From an uncultured Flaviramulus sp. (GTDB lineage: Bacteria > Bacteroidota > Bacteroidia > Flavobacteriales > Flavobacteriaceae): DNA of 64,000 nucleotides. Shown here piece after piece: positions 1 through 8,989 of the stretch. Each line of letters opens with the position of its first letter. Position 1 is the first letter of the stretch. The translations under genes and the position numbers were made by a program. The notes beneath the pieces are model-generated. The model worked only from the letters and a program-made list of their open reading frames with translations. It ran no database searches and was not told the DNA's origin. Location: positions 1 to 64,000 of the forward strand of contig CANLXL010000014.1 in assembly GCA_947495125.1 (NCBI GenBank), read 5' to 3'.

Positions 1-122
1 ATCGATCAAGAACGAAACCTAAAATAACTAAAAATCAAAAAGATAGCATTTGAAAATTGCTTAACTTAATGACATTGAACGAGCGCTAGCGGGGGGATTA
101 AAAGTTCAAGATTAAATTAAAG

Positions 123-869
123 ATGAAGAAAAAATATATTATCATATTTTGTGTATTACTTTTATTAAGCACTAGCTTTTTAGTTTCAAAATTTATTTGG
201 TTTAACATAAATGAAGATGCTTATTTTACGCAAGGGAGAACATATGATGGAGAGATAGAATACATAAAATACCAATCAGAGATAAGAAAAATCAATGAAG
301 ACCAAAATTATAATAATTATATAACTGAAAATTATTTGAAATTAAGCTTAATGCTTCCTTATAATTCTAAATCAGATAGTATTCTATCAAGAAAAGTAAA
401 AGGAGCTTTATTATCTGAAGTTGTTTCTAGCGAAACACCTAAAAGCCTCATTCTTAATTTAGATACTAATGAATTAAGTCAACAGATAAAAAAAGAGTTA
501 ATTGATATTGACCATAGTATAGATACTACGAATACATTTACTTCATATAAAACAATTTATAATTATATTCCTAGAAAGGATTTAATTATGGATAGTTATG
601 AGTCTATAAAAAAAGACATAAGATTATCATCTTTAAAAGCACTGAATCATATTAGTGGTGCAGAAAAAAAAATATATGAATTTGAAAATAAAATTTTTAG
701 AGGCTTTCAATTTTGTGTTCCTAATAAATGCAAGTATGTTTCTGTAAGATTGTTTGATATTAAAAATAATGAATGGACACTGTTGTTCAAAAACTTCACA
801 CAAGACGAGATAGATTTTGTATTAAACTCTATAAAATTGAAAGCTAAAGTAGATAATGTTCCAAATTAG
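123..869 (+). CDS. hypothetical protein with N-terminal membrane anchor
   Basis: 248-aa ORF, hydrophobic N-terminus, no family recognised; lies between GC-rich motifs at 82-96 and 942-974. Confidence 0.7.
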   Translation: MKKKYIIIFCVLLLLSTSFLVSKFIWFNINEDAYFTQGRTYDGEIEYIKYQSEIRKINEDQNYNNYITENYLKLSLMLPYNSKSDSILSRKVKGALLSEVVSSETPKSLILNLDTNELSQQIKKELIDIDHSIDTTNTFTSYKTIYNYIPRKDLIMDSYESIKKDIRLSSLKALNHISGAEKKIYEFENKIFRGFQFCVPNKCKYVSVRLFDIKNNEWTLLFKNFTQDEIDFVLNSIKLKAKVDNVPN

Positions 870-945
870 GACATAGGTGAAAAATAGAAATTAAATAATT
901 GAAAAACAGTGATTAATAAAAAAGTTGATTGCTGTTTTTCGCCCC

Positions 946-974
946 CCGCTGTCGCACGAATCCTTTCGTGTGGT
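946..974. repeat. REP-like hairpin, left of RAYT gene
   Basis: CCGCTGTCGCACGAAtcctTTCGTGTGG; inverted counterpart at 1672-1701. Confidence 0.75.
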
Positions 975-999
975 ACCATAAAAACAACTCAAAAAAGAA

Positions 1000-1033
1000 C
1001 AAAGCTATCTATATATAGGATAGCTTTGTTTTT
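1000..1033 (+). terminator. rho-independent terminator
   Basis: CAAAGCTATC-tatatatag-GATAGCTTTG then TTTTT; A-rich on the left, may be bidirectional. Confidence 0.75.
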
Positions 1034-1094
1034 AACGATAAGACCAATTATTACATTATAAAAGACCTTCCGTGCCATAGTTATATATTTAACT

Positions 1095-1658
1095 ATGAGC
1101 CGAAATTATAAGTTTGGTAACCCGGAAGGATTATACTTTGTTAGCTTCTCGATAGTCTATTGGTTGGACGTATTTACAAGAAATAGCTATAAAGACATTC
1201 TTTTAGAAAGTTTAACATTTTGCCAAGAGCAAAAAGGGATGGAAATAGTTGCTTGGTGTATCATGACCAGTCATGTCCATCTGGTTTTTAGGAGTGTCAA
1301 AGGACAAAAACCAGAATTACTTTTAGGGGATTTTAAGAGGTTTACAAGCAGGGCGTTAGTCAAAGCCATTAAAGAGAACACTAGAGAAAGCAGAAAAGAA
1401 TTTTTATTAGAGCAGTTTAAGAAAGCAGCAGCCAATTCGGCTAATGTCAAGCATCATCAATTTTGGAGGCATGATAATAAGCCTATTGAATTATGGAGTA
1501 ATCGGGTAATAGAGCAGAAAGTAAACTACATTCATCAAAATCCGGTTGAAGCCGGTTTAGTATATAAACCAGAAGATTATGTATATAGTAGTGCTATCGA
1601 CTATGCAGGAGAACAAGGGTTATTAGATAATATTATTGTTTTTAGGATGTATCATTAA
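1095..1658 (+). CDS. REP-associated tyrosine transposase (RAYT), Y1/IS200-like family
   Basis: WCIMTSHVHLVFRS (HxH motif), KVNYIHQNPVEAGLV motif typical of Y1_Tnp/RAYT; flanked by inverted REP hairpins. Confidence 0.9.
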   Translation: MSRNYKFGNPEGLYFVSFSIVYWLDVFTRNSYKDILLESLTFCQEQKGMEIVAWCIMTSHVHLVFRSVKGQKPELLLGDFKRFTSRALVKAIKENTRESRKEFLLEQFKKAAANSANVKHHQFWRHDNKPIELWSNRVIEQKVNYIHQNPVEAGLVYKPEDYVYSSAIDYAGEQGLLDNIIVFRMYH

Positions 1659-1671
1659 TTTAGTTAATTTA

Positions 1672-1701
1672 ACCACACGAAAGGATTCGTGCGGTAGCGG
1701 A
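1672..1701. repeat. REP-like hairpin, right of RAYT gene
   Basis: AACCACACGAAAGGATTCGTGCGGTAGCGG, near-exact reverse complement of 946-974. Confidence 0.75.
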
Positions 1702-1822
1702 GAAAATTAACTTCCACAATTCCAAAATTAGTTAGAGCTAAAGAGCTTATAAAAATACAGTAGTAATTATGAATGGTTTTAAGGTTATGACTGCTAAAGA
1801 ACGAGCAGAAGATTTATTCAGT

Positions 1823-2029
1823 TTAGTTACAGCCTGCCTCTATTTTCCTTGCATCAAATTGTTCATTAATACGGTCAATTGCAGCTTGATTTCCTCCAGT
1901 CGTAAACAATGCTTCTTTACGCTCAACTTCTATCAAAGCACATTCACCAGTATTGTCTCCTGAACATGATAGGATAGTAGCTAAACATAAGTATAGTAAT
2001 AAGTATTTCATATAATGTTTGAATTGCAT
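1823..2029 (-). CDS. small putative lipoprotein
   Basis: MKYLLLYLCLATILSCSGDN signal peptide with lipobox; preferred over the overlapping + ORF. Confidence 0.55.
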   Translation of the reverse strand: MQFKHYMKYLLLYLCLATILSCSGDNTGECALIEVERKEALFTTGGNQAAIDRINEQFDARKIEAGCN

Positions 2030-2247
2030 TCTTAAAAGCTAGTAAAAGTATAAATAATCTCTTACTTAAAGAAGTTACAAACATTAAAAGTTAGTTAGAA
2101 TAAAAACCCTAGAGGTTTTAAAAATAAAAATAGAGGAAGCTGAAAATCTAATCAAAGAGTTGGTAGTAACTCAAATTAGTGATTAGAGCTACAAATACTT
2201 TTAAGTCAATAATACCCCCCAGCTGGTCCTAGTTTGTTTTTAAAGTA

Positions 2248-2277
2248 ACGGCTAGCGCTAGTATCCACTAGTGCCGT
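2248..2277. repeat. bulged REP-like hairpin
   Basis: ACGGC-tagcg-CTAGT-atcc-ACTAG-t-GCCGT. Confidence 0.5.
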
Positions 2278-2483
2278 AAAAAAATGTCTTGTCCTGTCTC
2301 GTCCCAAAAAAAGTTTACAAATTTATACTTAATCCCAAAATAGATATACCCCACTCCCCACTCAAATCCAAATTTAACTAAAACATTAAAAATTTACTTA
2401 TAAATAAACTATATTTAATAATAATTAAATTTATATTTTAACACGACACCAACCCTTCATCCGGAAAACTAAAACAAGGGAAG

Positions 2484-3128
2484 TCATTGTAAGGCATCAT
2501 AATAATTCACAACCACGCCATGTCTGTCACGATCAATCGCATAATAGCCAATCGCCACACCCCTGCTCCGTTCGGTCATCATCGCTTGATAATGTCCACC
2601 CTCCGGGCCTTCCTGGTAAAAAAGTTTAGGCACCCACCAAATAGACTTCTCAACAGTGCCCTCAGACTCGTTACCACCGCGACCACCGCCGGCAGCACCT
2701 TGCGATCGCCAACCACAGTTATCGCTCCAGTGAAAGACATCATTTTCCGCAGCGAACCGTGCTTCACGTGCCGCACATAATTCGTATTCAATAGCCCGTA
2801 CAAATGGTGGTAGTCCGTGTTTTGCACGATAGATATTGATCTGATTCACACCATACTCCCCCACATCCACATAACCACAAAACGGATCATCAGACATCAA
2901 TTGCATTGCCCCAGCGCTACACACATTATCCGGGTTACCTTCACCATCGGGTAACTCACCAACTAAAGACGTGGTCAATCGGGTTTGTACTTCGGCATCA
3001 TCAATACCCAGATCTATTAAAGGGCTATGAGGAACGGTATCCTCCTTAGAACAGGAAAAACATAGTAGCAGGCAGAGAACAGCAAGTGTCCACACCCGCT
3101 TAAGACAGCTGTGTCGTGGATTTTTCAT
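2484..3128 (-). CDS. CAP/SCP-domain-like lipoprotein
   Basis: lipobox CLLLCFSCSKED; INIYRAKHGLPPFVRAIEYELCAAREARFAAENDVFHWSDNCG...GGHYQAMM resembles CAP superfamily motifs. Confidence 0.7.
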   Translation of the reverse strand: MKNPRHSCLKRVWTLAVLCLLLCFSCSKEDTVPHSPLIDLGIDDAEVQTRLTTSLVGELPDGEGNPDNVCSAGAMQLMSDDPFCGYVDVGEYGVNQINIYRAKHGLPPFVRAIEYELCAAREARFAAENDVFHWSDNCGWRSQGAAGGGRGGNESEGTVEKSIWWVPKLFYQEGPEGGHYQAMMTERSRGVAIGYYAIDRDRHGVVVNYYDALQ

Positions 3129-3226
3129 AGGTCAAACGTTTATAAGATTTGGGTCTTACATCCGAAATTATACTATTACTATGAAAATCAAAAATAAAAC
3201 AAGCGCAATTCGATGAACAACCTCAA

Positions 3227-3751
3227 CTACTTACTGCGTTGTCCGACAAACTGCTGATTCTTAGACTTAAACAAGACGTTAAAGCTCGTTAAACTCCCAT
3301 AGATCCTGGTAATATACTGTTGTAAGTCGATTTTACCCTGTTCATCCAGATCACTGGCATTTATGCGTTGCTCCATAACCCGCAACCGGTCTCTAACCAT
3401 AATGATTTTATGGAAAAACTTATCGATAGGCAGCTCATACGATTTCAAACTCGTATCCGCTGGTTCTAAAATGAGCTTCCCCCCTTTATATTTATCGGCA
3501 ATAGGTACCACTTCACTGGCATCGCTCCATTTTTTTAAGATCTCGACCAGGCTGGATTCCACATCAAAAAAACTAACTGTATCTACATCACCATCAGCCG
3601 CTTCAATGACCTCAAAATCACTATCAATGTCTATAGTTTCTAATCCACTTTCAATAAAGGTCACCCAATAATGCTTTGAGGTAACATTGGTAACCACGCC
3701 TTTACCATATTCGGCATGATCAATTCTCGAACTTATTCCTAATAATTTCAT
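3227..3751 (-). CDS. conserved hypothetical protein
   Basis: start moved from 3829 to internal Met (MKLLGISSRIDHAEYGKGVV); upstream part of the ORF lacks protein-like character. Confidence 0.6.
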   Translation of the reverse strand: MKLLGISSRIDHAEYGKGVVTNVTSKHYWVTFIESGLETIDIDSDFEVIEAADGDVDTVSFFDVESSLVEILKKWSDASEVVPIADKYKGGKLILEPADTSLKSYELPIDKFFHKIIMVRDRLRVMEQRINASDLDEQGKIDLQQYITRIYGSLTSFNVLFKSKNQQFVGQRSK

Positions 3752-4050
3752 CGTAGTAGTATTATTTATATTATTTTTCCATTTCCGCGTATTCCGATAA
3801 CTATCGGGAGGAAATCTGTTAAACACCAAACTTTAATTCTGTATCTATAAATCATACGATTCCCACAAGTGTAGGAATCGCATACAATAATAATAAATCT
3901 GAGACAAAACACTCAAACAAATTATCAACTAAAATTGTAACTTAGCTACCCGGAGTTTTTATAACCTGTTTTTTTAAACCCTGTATTCATTTCATATACC
4001 ATAGTAAGATCAGGTTATGTTTAACCGGCGAATTTATTAATCCGTAAAAG

Positions 4051-7000
4051 TTGTATCTCATGCATAAGTTAAGGCCTATTGCCGTGTTGCTTCTGTTTTT
4101 AATCGTGGCTTGCACGACCGAAAAAGATGAATTATTTATTAGTGCCGCGCCACAGGACACCGGAATTACTTTTAAGAATACCATTTCTGAAACTGATGAC
4201 CTGAATATCCTGGACTACATCTATTTTTATAACGGTGGCGGTGTGGCTCTGGGAGATATTAACAATGACGGCCTGCCCGATATTTTCTTTTCAGGAAACC
4301 AGGTAAGTAACAGGCTCTACATTAATAAAGGCAATTTAATTTTTGAAGATATTAGCGACAAAGCCAATATTGGTGGTAACAGCTCCTGGAATACCGGTGC
4401 TGTTATGGGTGATGTTAATGGCGACGGATTATTAGATATTTACGTCTGTGCCGTCGTTGGATTACACGGGTTTAACGGACACAACGAACTCTATATTAAT
4501 AATGGCGATGAGACCTTCACCGAAAGCGCTGCCGCATACCACCTGGATCACGATTCCTATAGCTCTTCGGCAGCCTTTTTAGATTACGATCTGGATGGCG
4601 ATCTGGATATGTACCTTTTAAATCATGCCGTACATACCGACGATTCTTATAAAGGCGTAGCCTTACGCCAACAAAGACATTATAAAACCGGTGATAAACT
4701 ACTTAGAAATGATGGAGGCCGCTTTACCGATGTTAGTGAAATCGCCGGAATCATTGGAAGTATCAGTGGTTATGGATTGGGTGTTGCTGTTGCTGATTAC
4801 AACCAGGATGGCTATCCGGATATTTATGTCAGTAACGATTTCTATGAAGACGATTATTATTATTTAAACAACGGCGATGGCACCTTTTCTGAAAAACTTC
4901 GGGACTACTTTGGACATGCCAGTCGGTTTTCCATGGGAAATGATGCCGCCGATATTAATAATGACGGGTGGCCGGATATTATGTCGCTCGATATGCTCCC
5001 CGAAGACGAGGTGGTTCTAAAATCTTCACAGGGTGACGATAACGTTCAAACCCAGAACATGAGAAAACTTATGTTTGGGTATCATTACCAGTTCACCAGA
5101 AATATGCTGCACATCAATCAGCAAAACGCAAACTATTTAGAAACCGGCTTATTGAGTGGCGTTGCAGCTACCGATTGGAGCTGGAGCTGTCTATTCGCAG
5201 ACTATGATCAGGATGGACAGCAGGATCTCTTCATTACTAATGGTATTCTAAAACGACCTAATGACCTGGATTTCACAAATTTCTACTCGAACGATAAAAT
5301 TCAAAGTAATAAGAACAACCCCAAATTAATGAATCAGAAAGCCCTGGATTCCATGCCCTCGGGTATGGTGTCTAATTTTATGTTTCAAGGTCAGGATAAC
5401 TTAGCCTTTAAAGACATGTCCGGGCAATGGATTCCGGATGACAAGCTGGTTTCCGGAGCGACCGCGCTGGGCGATCTGGATAACGACGGGGACCTGGATA
5501 TTGTCGTCAGTAACCTTAATGACACCCCATCCCTATATATCAACCAAACCAATGAGAAAGCCAGTTATCTCAAGCTAAAATTCGATTATACCAGTCCGAA
5601 TAAGGTTGGCATAGGTACCAAAGTTTTCGCCTATAATAACGGTAAACTTCAATATAAAGAACTCTATACGGCCCGTGGATTTCAGGCCGCTTCAGAACCC
5701 ATGATCCACTTTGGTTTTGACACCATACAACGCATAGATTCTCTTAAAGTGATATGGCCCGACAAAACCAGCCAAACCCTCACCAATGTCGCTTTAAACA
5801 AAACACTAAGCATCAAACCCGATAACCCAAAACCTTTTGACTATGCGTCTTTATTGAAAGGCCCGAAACCACTGTTTAAAAAATCGGAATACAATTTAGG
5901 TATTGATTTCAGACATATTGAAGACAAATACCTCGACTTCAACAGGCAAAAGCTTATCCCCTATCGCATTTCAGACCGCGGGCCCGCTGTGGCTATCGGT
6001 GATCTTAATGACGATGGTAAGGACGATATCTATTTTGGAGGATCTAAAGGCTATGCCGCTAAAACCTATTTTCAAACGGATACCGCTTATGTTGAACGGC
6101 GGATCGCTGCTTTGGCCAACGATTCCATAAAGGAAGACGTCGAAGCCATCATAGCCGATTTTAATAATGATAAGAAAAAAGACATGGTCATTGGCTCCGG
6201 CGGAGGGGATTATGCCAACCAAACCAAACCGCTGCTGGATGCCTATTATGTTCAGAATAATGGAGCCTTCAACCATAAAGCATTTCCCGAATTTTATGAA
6301 AATGCTTCCGTCATGATTGCCAATGATATTGATCAGGATGGTGATCTGGATCTTTTTATAGGCAGTAATGCCGTTTCCTACGACTTTGGAAACATCCCGA
6401 ACTCTTTTATTTTAAGAAATGATGATGGTGTTTTTTCAATAGTTCCCAATGAAGCACTGCAACATGCAGGTATGATTACCGATGCCATTTGGCATGATTT
6501 TGATGGTGACGGACAAGATGATCTTATTGTTGTCGGCGAATGGATGGCTCCGAAGTTTTTCAAAAACAATAAAGGAACTTTTGAAGAACAGCAGGTCATG
6601 GATTCCAGACTGAATGGTCTTTGGAGGCAAATAACACCTTTCGATATAGATCAGGATGGGGATACCGACTATCTTTTAGGGAATTGGGGAACCAACTCAA
6701 AATTCAAGGCTTCGGAAGATGGTCCAATGCGTATGTATTATGATGATTTTGATAATAACGGACGTACCGAAACCATCGTTTGTACAGAGCGTAATGGAGA
6801 CTACTACCCGTTACTGGGCTTAGACGATCTTGCCAGCCAGATGGTTAAACTACATAAAATATTCACCTCCTATAAGGCATTTGCAGGACAACCGATTGAA
6901 AAGATTCTAGGCAAAAACCTACTGCAAAAAGCCACGTTTTTAGAGGTCGATGAACTTCGTTCGGGGTATCTGAAAAACGACAACGGTCGCTTTACCTTTG

Positions 7001-7311
7001 TGCCCTTTAGGAATGAACTTCAGGTAGCCCCCATAACAACATTTTTGAACTATGATTTTGATGGCGACGGGCAAGACGACGTTCTGGCAGCCGGGAATTA
7101 TTTTGGAGTAACCCCCTTTCATGGCAGGTTCGATGCCTTTCCGGGAGCGCTTATAAAAAGTAAAAACACTATGATACTCGGCAATAAAATTGGCCTGGAT
7201 TTTAGCAACAAGGCCATCAAGAGTCTGAATATTATTCATTTGAATCAAAAACCATATCTTTTAACCACCATCAATAATGATAAAGCCCAGGTTTATGAGC
7301 TTTTAAAATAA
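4051..7311 (+). CDS. FG-GAP/VCBS repeat lipoprotein with central ASPIC/UnbV-like domain
   Basis: many DxNxDGxxD repeats; UnbV-like ARGFQAASEPMIHFGFD...IDSLKVIWPD; lipobox LIVACTTEKD. Confidence 0.9.
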   Translation: MYLMHKLRPIAVLLLFLIVACTTEKDELFISAAPQDTGITFKNTISETDDLNILDYIYFYNGGGVALGDINNDGLPDIFFSGNQVSNRLYINKGNLIFEDISDKANIGGNSSWNTGAVMGDVNGDGLLDIYVCAVVGLHGFNGHNELYINNGDETFTESAAAYHLDHDSYSSSAAFLDYDLDGDLDMYLLNHAVHTDDSYKGVALRQQRHYKTGDKLLRNDGGRFTDVSEIAGIIGSISGYGLGVAVADYNQDGYPDIYVSNDFYEDDYYYLNNGDGTFSEKLRDYFGHASRFSMGNDAADINNDGWPDIMSLDMLPEDEVVLKSSQGDDNVQTQNMRKLMFGYHYQFTRNMLHINQQNANYLETGLLSGVAATDWSWSCLFADYDQDGQQDLFITNGILKRPNDLDFTNFYSNDKIQSNKNNPKLMNQKALDSMPSGMVSNFMFQGQDNLAFKDMSGQWIPDDKLVSGATALGDLDNDGDLDIVVSNLNDTPSLYINQTNEKASYLKLKFDYTSPNKVGIGTKVFAYNNGKLQYKELYTARGFQAASEPMIHFGFDTIQRIDSLKVIWPDKTSQTLTNVALNKTLSIKPDNPKPFDYASLLKGPKPLFKKSEYNLGIDFRHIEDKYLDFNRQKLIPYRISDRGPAVAIGDLNDDGKDDIYFGGSKGYAAKTYFQTDTAYVERRIAALANDSIKEDVEAIIADFNNDKKKDMVIGSGGGDYANQTKPLLDAYYVQNNGAFNHKAFPEFYENASVMIANDIDQDGDLDLFIGSNAVSYDFGNIPNSFILRNDDGVFSIVPNEALQHAGMITDAIWHDFDGDGQDDLIVVGEWMAPKFFKNNKGTFEEQQVMDSRLNGLWRQITPFDIDQDGDTDYLLGNWGTNSKFKASEDGPMRMYYDDFDNNGRTETIVCTERNGDYYPLLGLDDLASQMVKLHKIFTSYKAFAGQPIEKILGKNLLQKATFLEVDELRSGYLKNDNGRFTFVPFRNELQVAPITTFLNYDFDGDGQDDVLAAGNYFGVTPFHGRFDAFPGALIKSKNTMILGNKIGLDFSNKAIKSLNIIHLNQKPYLLTTINNDKAQVYELLK

Positions 7312-7315
7312 TGTT

Positions 7316-8656
7316 ATGATTATGAAATTAAAGAATGTCTCTCTTTTACTGATTGCCGTAGTACTGATTGCCATGTCATGTAAGGATAATTCCGAAACCA
7401 TTGAGATCACACCTGAAGCGTTCCATGCTTCGGTAGATAAGACCGTCGAAGTCATGGTGCACGATATCTTCTCACCACCCGTTGCCAGTCGTGTCTTTGT
7501 ATACCCGAATATTGCAGCTTACGAGATTATCGCACAAAACGACAGTACCTTTCATTCCCTTCAAGGGCAAATAAGTCATTTGAAAGCCATTCCCAAAGCC
7601 GATGAAGCGAAAAACATCAACTACCCGTTAGCGGCGTTGATTGCCCATATTGACCTTAGTAAGCGCTTAATATTTTCAGAACAACGTATCGAAACTTTTC
7701 GCGATAGCCTGTACCAAATTTGGGAAGCGACAAATACCGCGCAATTTGAAGCTTCAAAAGCCTATGGCATACAGGTTGCAGATTTTATAGGCGACTGGAT
7801 GGATAAGGACAATTACAATCAAACACGAACCATGTCTAAATTCAGTATTGACCCGGAAAATGAAGAACGCTGGCAACCCACACCTCCGGCTTATATGGAT
7901 GGTTTGGAACCACATTGGGGCAAGATCAGACCCTTTGTAATCGACTCATCGGCACAATTTAAACCCTTACCGCCTCCCGTATTTTCAATGAATGAAAATT
8001 CAAGCTTCTATAAAGAACTTAAGGAGGTTTATGATATCAGCAACCAGATCACGAAGGAGGGCGATGCGTCGGAAGAAGTATTGATCGCGCAGTTCTGGGA
8101 TTGTAATCCCTATGTTTCGGTAACTCGGGGACACCTTATGTTTGCAGCAAAAAAGATAACCCCGGGAGCACATTGGATCGGAATTACAAAAATTGCCTGT
8201 AAAACCGAAGATGCCGATTTTAACCGAACGGTTTTTGCCTATACCAAAGCTTCAATTGCGATTGCCGATGCGTTTATAAGCTGTTGGGACGAAAAATACA
8301 GAAGTAATCTCGTGCGACCGGAAACCCTGATCAATAAGTACATGGACCATGAATGGAAACCTATTTTACAGACGCCACCCTTTCCCGAATACACCAGCGG
8401 ACACTCTGTCGTTTCCGGTGCTGCCGCCACCGTATTAACAAATATTTTCGGGGATAATTTTGGCTTTTTAGATGATACCGAAGTCCCTTATGGGTTGCCC
8501 ATACGTTCTTTTTCTTCATTTAATGCGGCCGCTCAGGAAGCTGCTATCAGTAGAATGTATGGCGGTATTCACTATCGGGCCGCTGTAGAAGTTGGCATTG
8601 GTCAGGGTAAAAATGTGGGGAATTTGGTTAATGGGCGTCTGCGCATGGTGAAGTAA
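7316..8656 (+). CDS. vanadium-dependent haloperoxidase-like / PAP2 superfamily lipoprotein
   Basis: KYRSNLVRP (Kx6RP), EYTSGHS, SRMYGGIHY (SRx5H); 4 nt after the FG-GAP gene. Confidence 0.85.
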   Translation: MIMKLKNVSLLLIAVVLIAMSCKDNSETIEITPEAFHASVDKTVEVMVHDIFSPPVASRVFVYPNIAAYEIIAQNDSTFHSLQGQISHLKAIPKADEAKNINYPLAALIAHIDLSKRLIFSEQRIETFRDSLYQIWEATNTAQFEASKAYGIQVADFIGDWMDKDNYNQTRTMSKFSIDPENEERWQPTPPAYMDGLEPHWGKIRPFVIDSSAQFKPLPPPVFSMNENSSFYKELKEVYDISNQITKEGDASEEVLIAQFWDCNPYVSVTRGHLMFAAKKITPGAHWIGITKIACKTEDADFNRTVFAYTKASIAIADAFISCWDEKYRSNLVRPETLINKYMDHEWKPILQTPPFPEYTSGHSVVSGAAATVLTNIFGDNFGFLDDTEVPYGLPIRSFSSFNAAAQEAAISRMYGGIHYRAAVEVGIGQGKNVGNLVNGRLRMVK

Positions 8657-8676
8657 TCTACACCCTAAACCCGGTG

Positions 8677-8895
8677 GTCCCCTCTAGGGGACATTTCTTT
8701 ACTTCAATTTTTCAGGTTCGCTTGTGGTCTGTGCTTGTTTTGACAAAAAACACCATTGCTATGACTAATAAATCCAGGCTTTCCCTGGTAATTGAGTAAT
8801 ATTCAAACTGAAATTTCTTATGAATGTCAAAATTTATTGCCTCATAAATCCAGAGTTATATACACTAATCAATGCCATTGTCCCCTAGAGGGGAG
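8677..8895. repeat. inverted pair of GTCCCCTCTAGGGGAC-type hairpins
   Basis: 8677-8692 gtcccctctaggggac; 8880-8895 gtcccctagaggggag in opposite orientation. Confidence 0.6.
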
Positions 8896-8966
8896 CACAG
8901 GGGTGTATACCTCAGAAACCACAAATTCCCAACGAACATTTCACTAAAATTTAACAACTAAAATTG

Positions 8967-8974
8967 TACCTTTG
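8967..8974 (+). promoter_or_regulatory. Bacteroidetes -7 element for uvrA
   Basis: TACCTTTG fits TAnnTTTG; implies uvrA start at 8990, not 8972. Confidence 0.5.
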
Positions 8975-8989
8975 CAACTTTGCGTTTCT

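Noticed and set aside
1769-1963. + strand 64-aa ORF
   Set aside because: Antisense to a minus-strand ORF with a clear lipoprotein signal peptide.
5971-6276. antisense ORFs inside the FG-GAP, uvrA, E1, susC and helicase genes
   Set aside because: They mirror strong coding frames and show no independent family signal.
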